Below, in pieces: positions 24,146 to 33,320 of a DNA stretch of 64,000 nucleotides. Source of the DNA: an uncultured Bacteroidales bacterium (GTDB lineage Bacteria > Bacteroidota > Bacteroidia > Bacteroidales > Bacteroidaceae); the NCBI GenBank assembly GCA_902787575.1, contig CADAGX010000015.1, positions 114,743-178,742 of the forward strand, given 5' to 3'. The translations under genes were made by a program, and so were the position numbers. The notes below the pieces were generated by a model. That model saw nothing but the letters and a program-made list of their open reading frames with translations. It did no database searches and was not told the origin of the DNA. How positions within the stretch are numbered: the stretch's first letter is position 1; each line of letters starts with the position of its first letter.

Positions 24146-25330
24146 ATGGGATTATTACAGGAAAAATGTGCAAAATATACGCTTCCTCAGGAATTTATGA
24201 AGCAAGGTATTTATCCTTACTTTAGGCAAATTGAGGGAAAGCAAGGCACAGAAGTTTTAATGGAAGGGCACCGCGTCCTGATGTTCGGTTCAAATGCTTA
24301 CACTGGACTCACGGGCGATGAAAGAGTTATAGCCGCTGGCGTAAAAGCCATGCAGAAATATGGTAGCGGCTGCGCCGGCAGTAGATTTCTGAACGGGACG
24401 CTGGATTTGCACGTCCAGTTGGAAAAAGAACTGGCGGCTTTCGTTGGCAAGGACGAGGCGCTCTGTTTTGCAACCGGCTTCACGGTAAACAGCGGAGTCA
24501 TCAGCCAGTTGGTGGACCGCAATGACTACGTAATCTGCGATGACCGCGATCACGCCAGCATTGTCGACGGTCGCCGGCTAAGTTTTGCCACGCAGTTGAA
24601 GTACAAACATAACGACATGGAAGATCTGGAGAAGCAGCTACAGAAATGCGAGCCAGATCGAATTAAACTTATCGTCGTGGACGGAGTTTTCAGCATGGAG
24701 GGAGATTTGTGCAAACTGCCTGAGATTGTTGCGCTGAAGAAGAAATACAACGCAGCTATCATGGTTGACGAGGCTCATGGCATAGGCGTTTTCGGACGCG
24801 ACGGACGTGGCGTCTGCGATTACTTCGGCCTGACGAAAGATGTCGACCTCATCATGGGAACTTTTTCAAAGAGCTTAGCTTCCATTGGCGGCTTCATTGC
24901 GGCTGACAGCAGCATTATAAATTGGTTGCGCCACACGGTGAGAACTTACATTTTCAGTGCAAGTTGTACGCCGGCGGCCACGGCAGCCGCGCTTGAGGCA
25001 CTTCACATCATCCAAAATGAACCCGAAAGACTGAAAGCTTTGTGGGACGTAACGAATTACGCCCTGAAGCGCTTCAGAGAAGAAGGTTTCGAAATTGGAG
25101 ATACACAGAGCCCAATTATTCCTCTCTACGTCCGCGACACGGAAAAGACGTTCAAGGCTGTGGCTTTCGCGTTCCGCGAGGGAGTTTTCATCAATCCCGT
25201 CATTCCTCCCGCCTGTGCGCCTCAGGATACGTTGGTGCGTTACGCGCTGATGGCAAGTCACACACACAAGCAAGTGGACGAGAGCGTAGAAAAACTGAAG
25301 AAAGTTTTCAAGGAATTAGAGATATTGTAA
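24146..25330 (+). CDS. spt: Serine palmitoyltransferase (alpha-oxoamine synthase)
   Basis: 394 residues from the ATG at 24146 (MGLLQEKCAKYTLPQEF). PLP-dependent fold-type I enzyme of the AOS family. VDEAHGIGVFG holds the PLP-ring His and Asp region, the Schiff-base Lys is in GTFSKSLASIGGF, and GSGCAGSRFLNGT and HASIVDGRRLS match bacterial serine palmitoyltransferase and Kbl. In Bacteroidales this enzyme joins serine and palmitoyl-CoA to start sphingolipid synthesis. Alternatives within the family are 2-amino-3-ketobutyrate CoA ligase or BioF. The divergent lipid kinase and the close match to Bacteroides sphingolipid enzymes favour Spt. Confidence 0.85.
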   Translation: MGLLQEKCAKYTLPQEFMKQGIYPYFRQIEGKQGTEVLMEGHRVLMFGSNAYTGLTGDERVIAAGVKAMQKYGSGCAGSRFLNGTLDLHVQLEKELAAFVGKDEALCFATGFTVNSGVISQLVDRNDYVICDDRDHASIVDGRRLSFATQLKYKHNDMEDLEKQLQKCEPDRIKLIVVDGVFSMEGDLCKLPEIVALKKKYNAAIMVDEAHGIGVFGRDGRGVCDYFGLTKDVDLIMGTFSKSLASIGGFIAADSSIINWLRHTVRTYIFSASCTPAATAAALEALHIIQNEPERLKALWDVTNYALKRFREEGFEIGDTQSPIIPLYVRDTEKTFKAVAFAFREGVFINPVIPPACAPQDTLVRYALMASHTHKQVDESVEKLKKVFKELEIL

Positions 25331-25360
25331 TTCCTACGACAAACAGCAAGAAAAAAAGAG

Positions 25361-25402
25361 CGTGGCGCTTCCTCTGTTGGGAAAGCGCCACGTTTCATTT
25401 TA
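25361..25402. terminator. Bidirectional terminator between spt and the helicase gene
   Basis: A perfect stem CGTGGCGCTT / AAGCGCCACG (25361-25392) is flanked by an A-run on the left (25351-25357) and TTTCATTTT on the right, so it can end transcription from both convergent genes. Confidence 0.85.
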
Positions 25403-25433
25403 ACTCGAGAGAATTAGGGCATTGGCTGCGAAT

Positions 25434-26753
25434 CTATTTGTCGGCCAATGCAAAAATAGTTTTCTGTCCTTTGATTTTCTGACCACGCACGCGTGCCAGC
25501 ACGTCGCGACACGCTGTTCTTTCTACAGCGGCATACGACCAATCGGGCAGTACGTCGATTCGTCCCAGTTGCTCGCGCCCGAGGCCGCCGACTTTGCTCA
25601 GGAAGCCTACGATATCCACCTTGTTAATTTTGTCGCGCTTGCCCTTGCCGATGTAGAGTGTCTCCCATCGCGGCAACGACGGTGGCGGTATGACGGCGGG
25701 AAAGTGGAACACATCTGGCTCACACCGCACGTAATCCGGCAAATGTTCCTCGGGGCCGAGAATAATGAACGCGTCGCCGCCTGCGTCCCAGCGTGCCGTT
25801 CTTCCGTTTCGGTGTATGAAAGCATCCTCGTTGAGCGGCAAATGATAATGAATGACGTTCTGAATTCCAGGAATGTCGAGGCCGCGAGATGCAAGATCGG
25901 TGCTCACAAATATGTTTGCCGACCCGTTGGAAAAACGAAACAACGCGCGTTCTCGGTCGCGCTGCTCCATGCCGCCATGGAAAACGCCAGTCACCAACCC
26001 GAGTTGCTGCAGGTAAGAACCTACCCTCTCGACGCTCTCGCGATAGTTCACAAACACGAGACTTGTCTCGGCGCCCAGCACGCAAAGTAGCTGCCCCAAC
26101 GTGTCAAGTTTATCTTTGGCCGGCGAAAGAACTTGATGCACGGCTATTCGGTCTGGAATCTGCTCGTCGGCGTCGTTGTAGTTGAGACGGCGGAATCCCT
26201 GCCCCACGAAGTTTGGAATCTCGGGACTGTCGGTAGCCGAGAGCAACACGCATCGATCGGGACGAAGCAAAGCCAGTATGTCAGCCATCTGCTCGCGGAA
26301 ACCCAGTTCCAGACACTTGTCAAACTCGTCAATGACCAGTGTCCGAATGCCTGCGGCACGCAGATTTTCTTTTCTCATATGGTCGAGGATGCGTCCTGGC
26401 GTGCCGATAACCAGTTGCGGCTGCTGTGCCATCAGTTTTCTGTGCTCTTCCATTGCCGGTCGTCCGCCGTAGCAAGCAACGGCGCGGACAGGTGTCGCCA
26501 TTTTTTTCACCACGTCGCTGGTCTGAAGTGCCAGTTCGCGCGACGGAACGAGCACCAGAGCCTGCACCTCGCCGGCGTCTGCATCCAGAGTCCCGAGCAG
26601 TGGCAGCAGATATGCCACAGACTTTCCCGAACCTGTCGGACTGAGGAGTACAATTTTTCGCTCGCGGCCGTAGAGTTGCAGCATTTCCTGCTGCATCGGG
26701 TTCAGGTCAGAGATACCAAGGCGGGCGAGGGCAGTCGGGATGTCGTATTTCAT
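25434..26753 (-). CDS. dbpA: DEAD-box RNA helicase, DbpA type
   Basis: 439 residues from the ATG at 26753 (MKYDIPTALARLGISDLNPMQQEML); a GTG at 26780 is the alternative. Helicase motifs: Q-motif LNPMQQ, Walker A SPTGSGKS, GTPGR, DEFD in place of DEAD, SAT, STDLASRGLDIP and HRNGRTAR. The C-terminal ~75 residues (NKVDIVGFLSKVGGLGREQLGRIDVLPDWSYAAV) match the DbpA RNA-binding domain that targets 23S rRNA hairpin 92, so a role in large-subunit assembly is likely. It shares a bidirectional terminator with spt. Confidence 0.9.
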   Translation of the reverse strand: MKYDIPTALARLGISDLNPMQQEMLQLYGRERKIVLLSPTGSGKSVAYLLPLLGTLDADAGEVQALVLVPSRELALQTSDVVKKMATPVRAVACYGGRPAMEEHRKLMAQQPQLVIGTPGRILDHMRKENLRAAGIRTLVIDEFDKCLELGFREQMADILALLRPDRCVLLSATDSPEIPNFVGQGFRRLNYNDADEQIPDRIAVHQVLSPAKDKLDTLGQLLCVLGAETSLVFVNYRESVERVGSYLQQLGLVTGVFHGGMEQRDRERALFRFSNGSANIFVSTDLASRGLDIPGIQNVIHYHLPLNEDAFIHRNGRTARWDAGGDAFIILGPEEHLPDYVRCEPDVFHFPAVIPPPSLPRWETLYIGKGKRDKINKVDIVGFLSKVGGLGREQLGRIDVLPDWSYAAVERTACRDVLARVRGQKIKGQKTIFALADK

Positions 26754-26869
26754 AATGTTATTTTTGCGAGGCGCAATCACGCGCTGTTAGGCGATACAAA
26801 ATACGTTAAAATCCGCGACTTTTGCAAATGCGTGTTGCGTAATTCTCGGGAAAACGCTATTTTTGCAGC

Positions 26870-27376
26870 ATGATGAGGCGAAAACTATTTTTTCTGCTGC
26901 CATTTTTCTCGCTCTCAGCCGTAGCACAGAGCGTTAGCTTGCTTGTGGGCGACAATTATGTGGCGTTGCCGGCTCAGCAAACGCAGTCGGAAGTGCGACC
27001 TGGCTGGCGCATTGTGGACATTCAGCTCAAGAACAAAGTTACGCGCTACCTCGCGGGAGCGAAGGCGCTGCAGCTCGCCGACGCAAGACCCACGTTCCGC
27101 ATCGAACCTGCCGAAGGCCAGACGCTGGTAGACTATGCCGTGATGCGTCTGGCTGCCAAGCGTCAGTACCGCAAACTGCGCTCGCCGTTGCTCATCGCCA
27201 ACGCATACACGCGTATCGAACCTGCCGCGTTCCGCATCACGCCGCAAGGAGACAAATATTTTATCTGCCAACCCATCCAGGCGCTCGACAGCGGACAATA
27301 CGTCATCGTACACCTCGCACAGACACCCATACAGCCACTGGGCGACTACGTGGTTTATCCTTTTTGGATTCCCTGA
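26870..27376 (+). CDS. Exported protein of unknown function
   Basis: 168 residues. The signal peptide MMRRKLFFLLPFFSLSAVAQS is clear. The mature ~148 residues are predicted mostly beta (VSLLVGDNYVALPAQ, GWRIVDIQLKNKV, RIEPAAFRITPQGDKYFICQP) and end YVVYPFWIP. I do not recognise the family; it looks like a small Bacteroidetes periplasmic protein. It is divergent from the helicase and followed by a phased repeat array and the trp promoter, so it is probably monocistronic. A -7 box TATTTTTG at 26858-26865 lies only 4 bases before the ATG, so a leaderless mRNA is possible. Confidence 0.75.
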   Translation: MMRRKLFFLLPFFSLSAVAQSVSLLVGDNYVALPAQQTQSEVRPGWRIVDIQLKNKVTRYLAGAKALQLADARPTFRIEPAEGQTLVDYAVMRLAAKRQYRKLRSPLLIANAYTRIEPAAFRITPQGDKYFICQPIQALDSGQYVIVHLAQTPIQPLGDYVVYPFWIP

Positions 27377-27435
27377 GTCAGTTTCTAAAAAACAACAGGC
27401 AATATTGATTGCTGCCACACACGAAAAATAATTTG

Positions 27436-27470
27436 CTACACGCAGTTTCCAAAAAACTACGTGTGACAAG
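27436..27470. repeat. Phased palindromic repeat, locus D (2 degenerate units)
   Basis: Two units at 27436 (core CTACACGCAG) and 27457 (CTACGTGTGA), 21 bp apart. They lie in the 232-bp gap between the exported-protein gene and the trp promoter. The rest of that gap shows no gene. Confidence 0.65.
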
Positions 27471-27550
27471 TCTTGGTGCGACATATTGCAATAAGAATCT
27501 TACGATTCGTTATACAAAAACACCGAATTTTATTCTTTTCTTAAGCGCGC

Positions 27551-27582
27551 TTTGTTGTTTTCGTTGAAAAGTGTTACTTTTG
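27551..27582 (+). promoter_or_regulatory. Promoter of the tryptophan operon
   Basis: TTTG (27551-27554), 20 bases and TACTTTTG (27575-27582) match the consensus. The leader before trpB is only about 20 bases, so there is no room for a leader-peptide attenuator of the E. coli kind; regulation must act on initiation or elsewhere. Confidence 0.7.
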
Positions 27583-27608
27583 CGGCTTGAAAAGAAAGAA
27601 TCTAAAAA

Positions 27609-28790
27609 ATGGCGACTTATCAGATCAGCCGCGACGGGTATTACGGCACGTTTGGCGGCGCATATGTTCCAGAGATACTCTACAAAACGGTCGAAGACCT
27701 GCGTCGCAGCTATCTTCCCATACTTGAGAGCGAAGAATTCCAAAGCCAGTACCATCAGTTGCTGGCCGACTACGTGGGCCGTCCCTCGCCTCTCTACTAT
27801 GCAAACCGCATGTCGGAGCGCTACGGATGCCGTTTGTATCTGAAACGCGAAGACCTGAATCACACCGGAGCACACAAGATAAACAATGCCATCGGCCAGA
27901 TACTTTTGGCTCAGCGGCTGGGGAAAAAACGAATCATTGCCGAGACAGGAGCCGGACAGCACGGCGTTGCCACGGCAACCGTGTGTGCACTGATGGGAAT
28001 GCCGTGTCGCGTTTATATGGGCGCACTCGACGTGGAGCGTCAGCACAGCAATGTGCAACGAATGCGAATGCTTGGAGCCGAGGTTTTTCCTGTGGAAAGT
28101 GGCAATAAGACACTCAAGGACGCCACAAACGAAGCCATACGCGACTGGTGCTGCCACCCGTCTGATACGTTTTACGTAATCGGAAGTACGGTGGGGCCCC
28201 ATCCTTATCCCGATTTGGTGGCCCGTCTGCAGAGTGTCATCAGCCAGGAAATTCGCTGCCAGCTGCAGGAAAAAGAAGGCCGACCTTGGCCCGACACACT
28301 GATGGCCTGCGTAGGCGGAGGAAGCAACGCCGCCGGCACCATATATCATTATATAAATGACGCGCGCGTGCGCATAGTTTTGGCCGAAGCAGGCGGCATG
28401 GGCGTGGAAACACAGCAGACAGCCGCCAGCCTGAACGTGGGAACGGTGGGAATCCTGCATGGTTCCAAAATTATGGTGATGCAAACCGACGACGGCCAGA
28501 TACAGGAACCGTACAGCATCAGCGCGGGACTCGACTATCCCGGCACGGGACCGCTGCATTGTCACTTGTTTCAGAGCGGCCGAGCCGAGGTTTTGCCAGT
28601 GAACGACGACGAAGCACTCAGTGCCGCCTTCGAACTGACACGCCTCGAGGGCATCATCCCGGCACTCGAAAGCAGCCATGCACTGGCGCTGCTGCCGAAA
28701 ATCAAGTTCCGGCCCGACGAAGTAGTGGTCCTCACCGTCAGCGGCCGAGGAGACAAAGACTTGGAAACCTACCTACGACACATGGAATGA
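27609..28790 (+). CDS. trpB: Tryptophan synthase beta chain
   Basis: 393 residues. It joins indole and serine to make tryptophan, using PLP. The N-terminus [12 protein letters not shown] and the PLP-lysine segment [13 protein letters not shown] are canonical TrpB1. [25 protein letters not shown] (phosphate loop) and the C-terminal VSGRGDKDL are also present. It is the first gene of the seven-gene trp operon, which ends with trpA, so the alpha and beta genes are at opposite ends. Confidence 0.98.
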   Translation: MATYQISRDGYYGTFGGAYVPEILYKTVEDLRRSYLPILESEEFQSQYHQLLADYVGRPSPLYYANRMSERYGCRLYLKREDLNHTGAHKINNAIGQILLAQRLGKKRIIAETGAGQHGVATATVCALMGMPCRVYMGALDVERQHSNVQRMRMLGAEVFPVESGNKTLKDATNEAIRDWCCHPSDTFYVIGSTVGPHPYPDLVARLQSVISQEIRCQLQEKEGRPWPDTLMACVGGGSNAAGTIYHYINDARVRIVLAEAGGMGVETQQTAASLNVGTVGILHGSKIMVMQTDDGQIQEPYSISAGLDYPGTGPLHCHLFQSGRAEVLPVNDDEALSAAFELTRLEGIIPALESSHALALLPKIKFRPDEVVVLTVSGRGDKDLETYLRHME

Positions 28791-28856
28791 CAGCCAGCGG
28801 CTGCCGCACGGAAAATCAGACACGAAGAAAACATCAAAGTAAACATGCCAAGACAA

Positions 28857-30260
28857 ATGAAAAACTATAAATTCCATACCGCCTCGCGCCAAATCCTGGG
28901 CGACCTAAGTACGCCCGTCAGCGTCTACCTGAACTTGCGCGACGCTTACCCGCAGAGTGCCCTGATGGAAAGCTCGGATTACCATGGCGGCGAGAATGCA
29001 AAATCATTTATCGCACTCCACCCCATCGGACACGTAAGCATAGAACATGGCGTGGGACGCATGGTTTTCCCCGACGGCACGTGCCGCGAGCATCAAATCG
29101 ACGACGAGTACACCACTGCGCGACTGGTGAACGAATTCCTCGACGCCTTCAGTATCGAAGGTCCCGACAGCCAGTACTGCGGGCTATATGGCTTCACATC
29201 GTTCAATGCCGTGCGCTATTTCGAGCATATCCAAGTGAAGGACGAGACACAATCACAGCACGATGCTCCGGATATGATATACACGCTTTTTAAGAACGTC
29301 GTGATGTTCGACCACTTCCGCAACTCCATAACACTCGTTGAGATGCTTGCCGACGAAGAGAACGACAGCCTCGACCAGTTAGAACGAAGCGTCGCCAGTC
29401 GCACTTTCAAGTCCTATAGCTTCAAAACCGTAGGCCCGTGTCGGAGCACACTTACCGACGAAGAACACCGCGCAAACATCAGACGAGGAATCCGACACTG
29501 TCAGCGCGGAGATGTCTTCCAGATAGTTCTCTCGCGGCGATACGTGCAAAAATACGAAGGAGACGACCTGACGCTCTATCGCGCGCTTCGCAGCATCAAT
29601 CCCAGCCCGTATCTTTTTTATTTCGACTTCGGAGGATTCAGAATCTTCGGCTCGTCGCCCGAAACACACTGCCGCATCGAGGGCCGTCGCGCTTATATCG
29701 ACCCGATTGCCGGCACGACGCGGCGCACCGGCGACACGCAGCAAGATAAAATCAACGCGGAGTACCTCAGAAACGACCCGAAGGAAAATGCCGAGCACGT
29801 GATGCTAGTGGACTTGGCACGCAACGATCTGAGTCGTAACTGCCATGGCGTGCATGTAGATTACTTCAAGGATATGCAATTCTACTCGCACGTTATTCAT
29901 CTCGTCTCGCGGGTAAGCGGAGAACTGAACGAGGGCGCCGACCCGATACAGGCGTTTATCGACACGTTCCCTGCCGGAACGCTCAGCGGCGCGCCCAAAG
30001 TCCGCGCTATGGAACTCATCAGCGAAATGGAGCCACACAATCGCGGAGCTTACGCCGGGTGCATAGGATTCATAGGACTCGACAAAAAAAATCTGAATCA
30101 GGCCATAACCATCCGTACCTTCGTCAGTCGCAACAAAGAGTTGTGGTTGCAAGCCGGCGGCGGCATTGTGGCGAAAAGCAAAGTCGAGTACGAACTACAA
30201 GAAGTAAACAACAAATTGGGCGCGCTGCGGCGCGCAATTGAAATGGCAGAGCAGATATGA
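28857..30260 (+). CDS. trpE: Anthranilate synthase component I
   Basis: 467 residues from the ATG at 28857 (MKNYKFHTASRQILGDL); an in-frame ATG at 28845 is possible. Chorismate-binding enzyme that forms anthranilate with the ammonia made by TrpG. LMESSDYH lies in the N-terminal tryptophan-feedback region (LLES-like motif). The catalytic domain shows PSPYLFYFDFGGFRIFGSSPE, DPIAGTTRRTG, VDLARNDLSR and FPAGTLSGAPKVRAME. The stop overlaps trpG by 4 bases (ATGA). Confidence 0.97.
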   Translation: MKNYKFHTASRQILGDLSTPVSVYLNLRDAYPQSALMESSDYHGGENAKSFIALHPIGHVSIEHGVGRMVFPDGTCREHQIDDEYTTARLVNEFLDAFSIEGPDSQYCGLYGFTSFNAVRYFEHIQVKDETQSQHDAPDMIYTLFKNVVMFDHFRNSITLVEMLADEENDSLDQLERSVASRTFKSYSFKTVGPCRSTLTDEEHRANIRRGIRHCQRGDVFQIVLSRRYVQKYEGDDLTLYRALRSINPSPYLFYFDFGGFRIFGSSPETHCRIEGRRAYIDPIAGTTRRTGDTQQDKINAEYLRNDPKENAEHVMLVDLARNDLSRNCHGVHVDYFKDMQFYSHVIHLVSRVSGELNEGADPIQAFIDTFPAGTLSGAPKVRAMELISEMEPHNRGAYAGCIGFIGLDKKNLNQAITIRTFVSRNKELWLQAGGGIVAKSKVEYELQEVNNKLGALRRAIEMAEQI

Positions 30261-30820
30261 ACATAACTCTCATTGACAATTACGATTCCTTCGCCTATAA
30301 TTTGGCACATCTGCTGCGCGAATTGGGTGCAACGGTGCGTGTTTTCCGCAACGACCGCTTTACGCTCGACGACTTGCTCAGCACGGAGCGACTGATTCTC
30401 TCGCCCGGACCAGGTATTCCAGAGGAAGCAGGACAACTGATGGCGTGCATCGGCGAGATGGCGGAACGCTGTCCCATACTGGGCGTGTGTCTTGGGCATC
30501 AAGCCATCGGGCAGTTTTTCGGCGGCCAACTGAAGAATCTGGAAAACGTCTACCACGGAGTGCAGACGCCATGCTCCATTCTGACGGACGACACACTTTA
30601 CGCCGGCCTGCCCCGCCGTATTACCGTGGGGCGCTACCACTCGTGGGTCGTAGACCGCGAGTCGTTGCCGGACTGCCTCGAGGTGACAGCCGTCAGCGAC
30701 GAAGGTCACATTATGTCTATGAAGCACCGCACGCTTAAAATCTGCGGCATCCAGTATCATCCCGAAAGCGTGCTGACGCCAGACGGACGCACGATAATAG
30801 AGAATTGGCTCAACAGCTGA
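30257..30820 (+). CDS. trpG: Anthranilate synthase component II (glutamine amidotransferase)
   Basis: 187 residues. Class I glutamine amidotransferase. The nucleophile Cys is in LGVCLGHQAIGQFFGG, the His-Glu pair is in YHPESVLT, and DNYDSFAYNLAHLL and SPGPGIPEEAG are typical of TrpG. It supplies ammonia to TrpE. It could also serve PabB, as in some bacteria, but its place between trpE and trpD makes the Trp role primary. Confidence 0.97.
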   Translation: MNITLIDNYDSFAYNLAHLLRELGATVRVFRNDRFTLDDLLSTERLILSPGPGIPEEAGQLMACIGEMAERCPILGVCLGHQAIGQFFGGQLKNLENVYHGVQTPCSILTDDTLYAGLPRRITVGRYHSWVVDRESLPDCLEVTAVSDEGHIMSMKHRTLKICGIQYHPESVLTPDGRTIIENWLNS

Positions 30821-30837
30821 AAAATACCATACGCAAG

Positions 30838-31833
30838 ATGAAGAAATACCTACTGAGACTTATCGACGGCGAAACGCTAACACGCGAGGATACGCACGCC
30901 ATAATGCTGCAAATCACCGAGCAGAAATTTAATAGCAGCGAGGTGGCAGCTCTGCTGATGGGCATACAAACGCGCGGTGCCACAGTGCAGGAAATTCTGG
31001 GCTTCCGCGACGGTCTGCTCGAAACGGGCAAGCAAATCCACATGGAAGACTTCAATACGCTGGATATCGTGGGCACCGGTGGCGACGGCAAGAACAGTTT
31101 TAATATTAGCACCTGCGCGGCCTTTGTGGTAGCGGCCTCGGGATATTACGTTACGAAGCACGGAAACGGAGGCAGCTCGAGTGTGAGCGGCGCAAGCAAC
31201 GTGCTGCAGGCCCACGGCGTACGCTTCACAGACGACGAGACGGCGCTCCGCCGCTCGCTCGAGAAGTGTGGCATCTGCTTCTTCCACGCACCACTCTTTG
31301 CCTACGGAATGAAGTTTGTGGCGCCCACACGTCGCGAAATCGGAGTTCCCACGCTCTTCAACCTGCTTGGCCCGCTTGTGAATCCGTGCCACCCGCGCAA
31401 CTCGCTTCACGGAACGGCCACACAAAGTCAGCTGCGACTCTACACAGCCGTGCATCAGGAACTTGGCGACCGCTACGGCGTAGTGACGTCTTACGACGGA
31501 TACGACGAGATTTCGCTGACAAGTGGCTTCAAAATCTGCACTAACAAATTCGAAAATGTTTTTACGCCCGTTGATATGGGACTGCGCTACGTGTCGCAAC
31601 AAGACATTTGGGGCGGACAAACGCAGGAAGACGCGTGTCGCATCTTCGACAACGTGCTGCAGGGAACATCGACAGAGGCGCAGAAAAACGTGGTAATTGC
31701 GAATGCCGCCTGCGGAATCAGCATCATAGATCCGAATCTCAGCATGGCGGAAACAGTGGCAATGGCACGCGAGAGTCTGGAAAGCGGACGTGCGCTGCAG
31801 ACTTTCCGCAGGTTCGTGGAATTAAATTCGTAG
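30838..31833 (+). CDS. trpD: Anthranilate phosphoribosyltransferase
   Basis: 331 residues from the ATG at 30838 (MKKYLLRLIDGETLTREDTHAIM); the frame is open to 30805 within trpG. It transfers phosphoribosyl from PRPP to anthranilate. The PRPP site GTGGDGKNSFNIST, the KHGNGGSSSVSGASN segment and NLLGPLVNPCHP are clear. It begins 17 bases after the trpG stop. Confidence 0.97.
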   Translation: MKKYLLRLIDGETLTREDTHAIMLQITEQKFNSSEVAALLMGIQTRGATVQEILGFRDGLLETGKQIHMEDFNTLDIVGTGGDGKNSFNISTCAAFVVAASGYYVTKHGNGGSSSVSGASNVLQAHGVRFTDDETALRRSLEKCGICFFHAPLFAYGMKFVAPTRREIGVPTLFNLLGPLVNPCHPRNSLHGTATQSQLRLYTAVHQELGDRYGVVTSYDGYDEISLTSGFKICTNKFENVFTPVDMGLRYVSQQDIWGGQTQEDACRIFDNVLQGTSTEAQKNVVIANAACGISIIDPNLSMAETVAMARESLESGRALQTFRRFVELNS

Positions 31834-31882
31834 CGCGCGAGCCTTCTCTCGCACTTGAAAACCCTACAGACAGAGGTCAGAA

Positions 31883-32683
31883 ATGCCAATACAGGACATA
31901 CTTCAGGAAATAGTGGCGTGGAAGAGATTGGAAGTGACACGTCAAAAAGAAATTGTGACGCCTCGCAAACTCTATTGCGACGTGCAGAAAAATTTTTGCG
32001 ACACGTCGCAGCGCAGCATGCGAAAGGCGCTGGCCGAATCGCCGACGGGCATCATTGCAGAATTCAAGCGCCGCAGTCCGTCGAAGGGATGGATTTCCAC
32101 GAGAAACGACCTGCCAGAAACCGTGCCGACAGCCTACGCCCAAAACGGTGCCTCGGCCATCAGCATTCTGACGGACGAGAAATTCTTTGGCGGCACACTC
32201 AGTTTTCTGAGCACAGCCCGACGCCAAGTCTCTATCCCGCTGCTGCGCAAAGACTTCATCATCGACGAATATCAAGTCTTCGAGGCAAAAAATGCCGGGG
32301 CAGACGCCATACTGCTCATTGCTGCCGTGTTGCCACCGAAGGTGTGCGCCAGTTTTATCCGTACGGCCCACGAGATTGGGCTGGAGACGCTGCTCGAGTT
32401 GCATTCCGAAAGCGAGATTGATGCGTACGGCGGCTTGGACACGGACATGTTAGGTGTGAACAATCGGAATCTGGGCTCGTTCGTCACCGACGTAGAAACG
32501 TCGTTTTTGCTGGCACCACGCTTGCCGGCAGACAAAGTGCTCGTCAGCGAGAGCGGCATTGGCAGTGCCGCCGTCATCCGCGACCTGCGTCAGGCCGGAT
32601 TCCGCGGTTTCCTGATGGGCGAACACTTCATGCGTGCCGAGAATCCTGGTTTGGAACTGAAGAAACTGCTTGCCGAAATCTGA
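31883..32683 (+). CDS. trpC: Indole-3-glycerol phosphate synthase
   Basis: 266 residues, TIM barrel. It closes the indole ring by decarboxylating CdRP. The catalytic segment GIIAEFKRRSPSKGWI, then ISILTDEKFFGGTL, RKDFIIDEYQ, GVNNRNLGSF and VSESGIG are present. The stretch between the first helix and SMRKAL (residues ~17-45, LEVTRQKEIVTPRKLYCDVQ...) is encoded by DNA resembling the window's 22-bp phased repeats; see locus I at 31977. The gene begins 49 bases after trpD. Confidence 0.96.
   Translation: MPIQDILQEIVAWKRLEVTRQKEIVTPRKLYCDVQKNFCDTSQRSMRKALAESPTGIIAEFKRRSPSKGWISTRNDLPETVPTAYAQNGASAISILTDEKFFGGTLSFLSTARRQVSIPLLRKDFIIDEYQVFEAKNAGADAILLIAAVLPPKVCASFIRTAHEIGLETLLELHSESEIDAYGGLDTDMLGVNNRNLGSFVTDVETSFLLAPRLPADKVLVSESGIGSAAVIRDLRQAGFRGFLMGEHFMRAENPGLELKKLLAEI
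31977..32010. repeat. Possible phased repeat inside trpC, locus I (2 units)
   Basis: GCGACGTGCAG at 31977 and GCGACACGTCGCAG at 31998 are 21 bp apart and match the repeat core. Weaker resemblances lie upstream (TGACACGTCA near 31935). The stretch stays in frame within trpC. The match is weaker than in mutY and could be chance. Confidence 0.4.
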
Positions 32684-32684
32684 G

Positions 32685-33320
32685 ATGCAAAACGCAAGTT
32701 CCCTGATAATAAAAGTCTGCGGAATGCGCGATGCGGCCAACATCCGCGACGTCGAAGCGCTGCAGCCCGACTGGATGGGCTTCATCTGCTGGGAAGGGTC
32801 GCCTCGCAACGTGGAAAGTTGCCCCGCCTACTTGCCCCACTGCGTGCGAGTGGGCGTATTCGTGGAGCCGACGCTGGAATTTGTGAAAGCCAAAATCAGT
32901 CAGCTCGGCCTCAACCGCCTGCAGTTGCACGGCAAGGAAACGCCCGAGCGATGTGCCGAAATCGGCGAAGCGACGGGTCTTCCCATCACAAAGGCCGTGT
33001 CGGTGGCATCGGAAGCGGACGTCGCGCGCGCGTATATATATAATAAGGTTAAAAGTATCGACTCGTTGTTGTTCGACACGCAAAGCGCAGCAGTGGGTGG
33101 TTCGGGCCGCAGTTTCGACTGGGCGACGCTTCACAACTACAACGGCAAGCCGTTTCTGCTCTCAGGCGGCATAGGGCCGGACGACGCAGCACGCGTGAAA
33201 GCGTTCCGTCACACGTGTCTGATGGGCATTGATGTGAACTCGCGATTCGAGACATCACCCGCCGTAAAGGACATTACTGCACTACGAAACTTTATCTACG
33301 AAATGCGAAAATATGAATAG
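32685..33320 (+). CDS. trpF: Phosphoribosylanthranilate isomerase
   Basis: 211 residues from the ATG at 32685 (MQNASSLIIKVCGMRD), 1 base after the trpC stop; the frame is open slightly further. TIM-barrel enzyme performing the Amadori rearrangement of PRA to CdRP. Catalytic Cys in KVCGMRD, then GFICWEGSPRNV, LQLHGKE, the Asp in LLFDTQSAAVGGSGRSFDW and LSGGIGPDD. It overlaps trpA by 8 bases. Confidence 0.95.
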   Translation: MQNASSLIIKVCGMRDAANIRDVEALQPDWMGFICWEGSPRNVESCPAYLPHCVRVGVFVEPTLEFVKAKISQLGLNRLQLHGKETPERCAEIGEATGLPITKAVSVASEADVARAYIYNKVKSIDSLLFDTQSAAVGGSGRSFDWATLHNYNGKPFLLSGGIGPDDAARVKAFRHTCLMGIDVNSRFETSPAVKDITALRNFIYEMRKYE

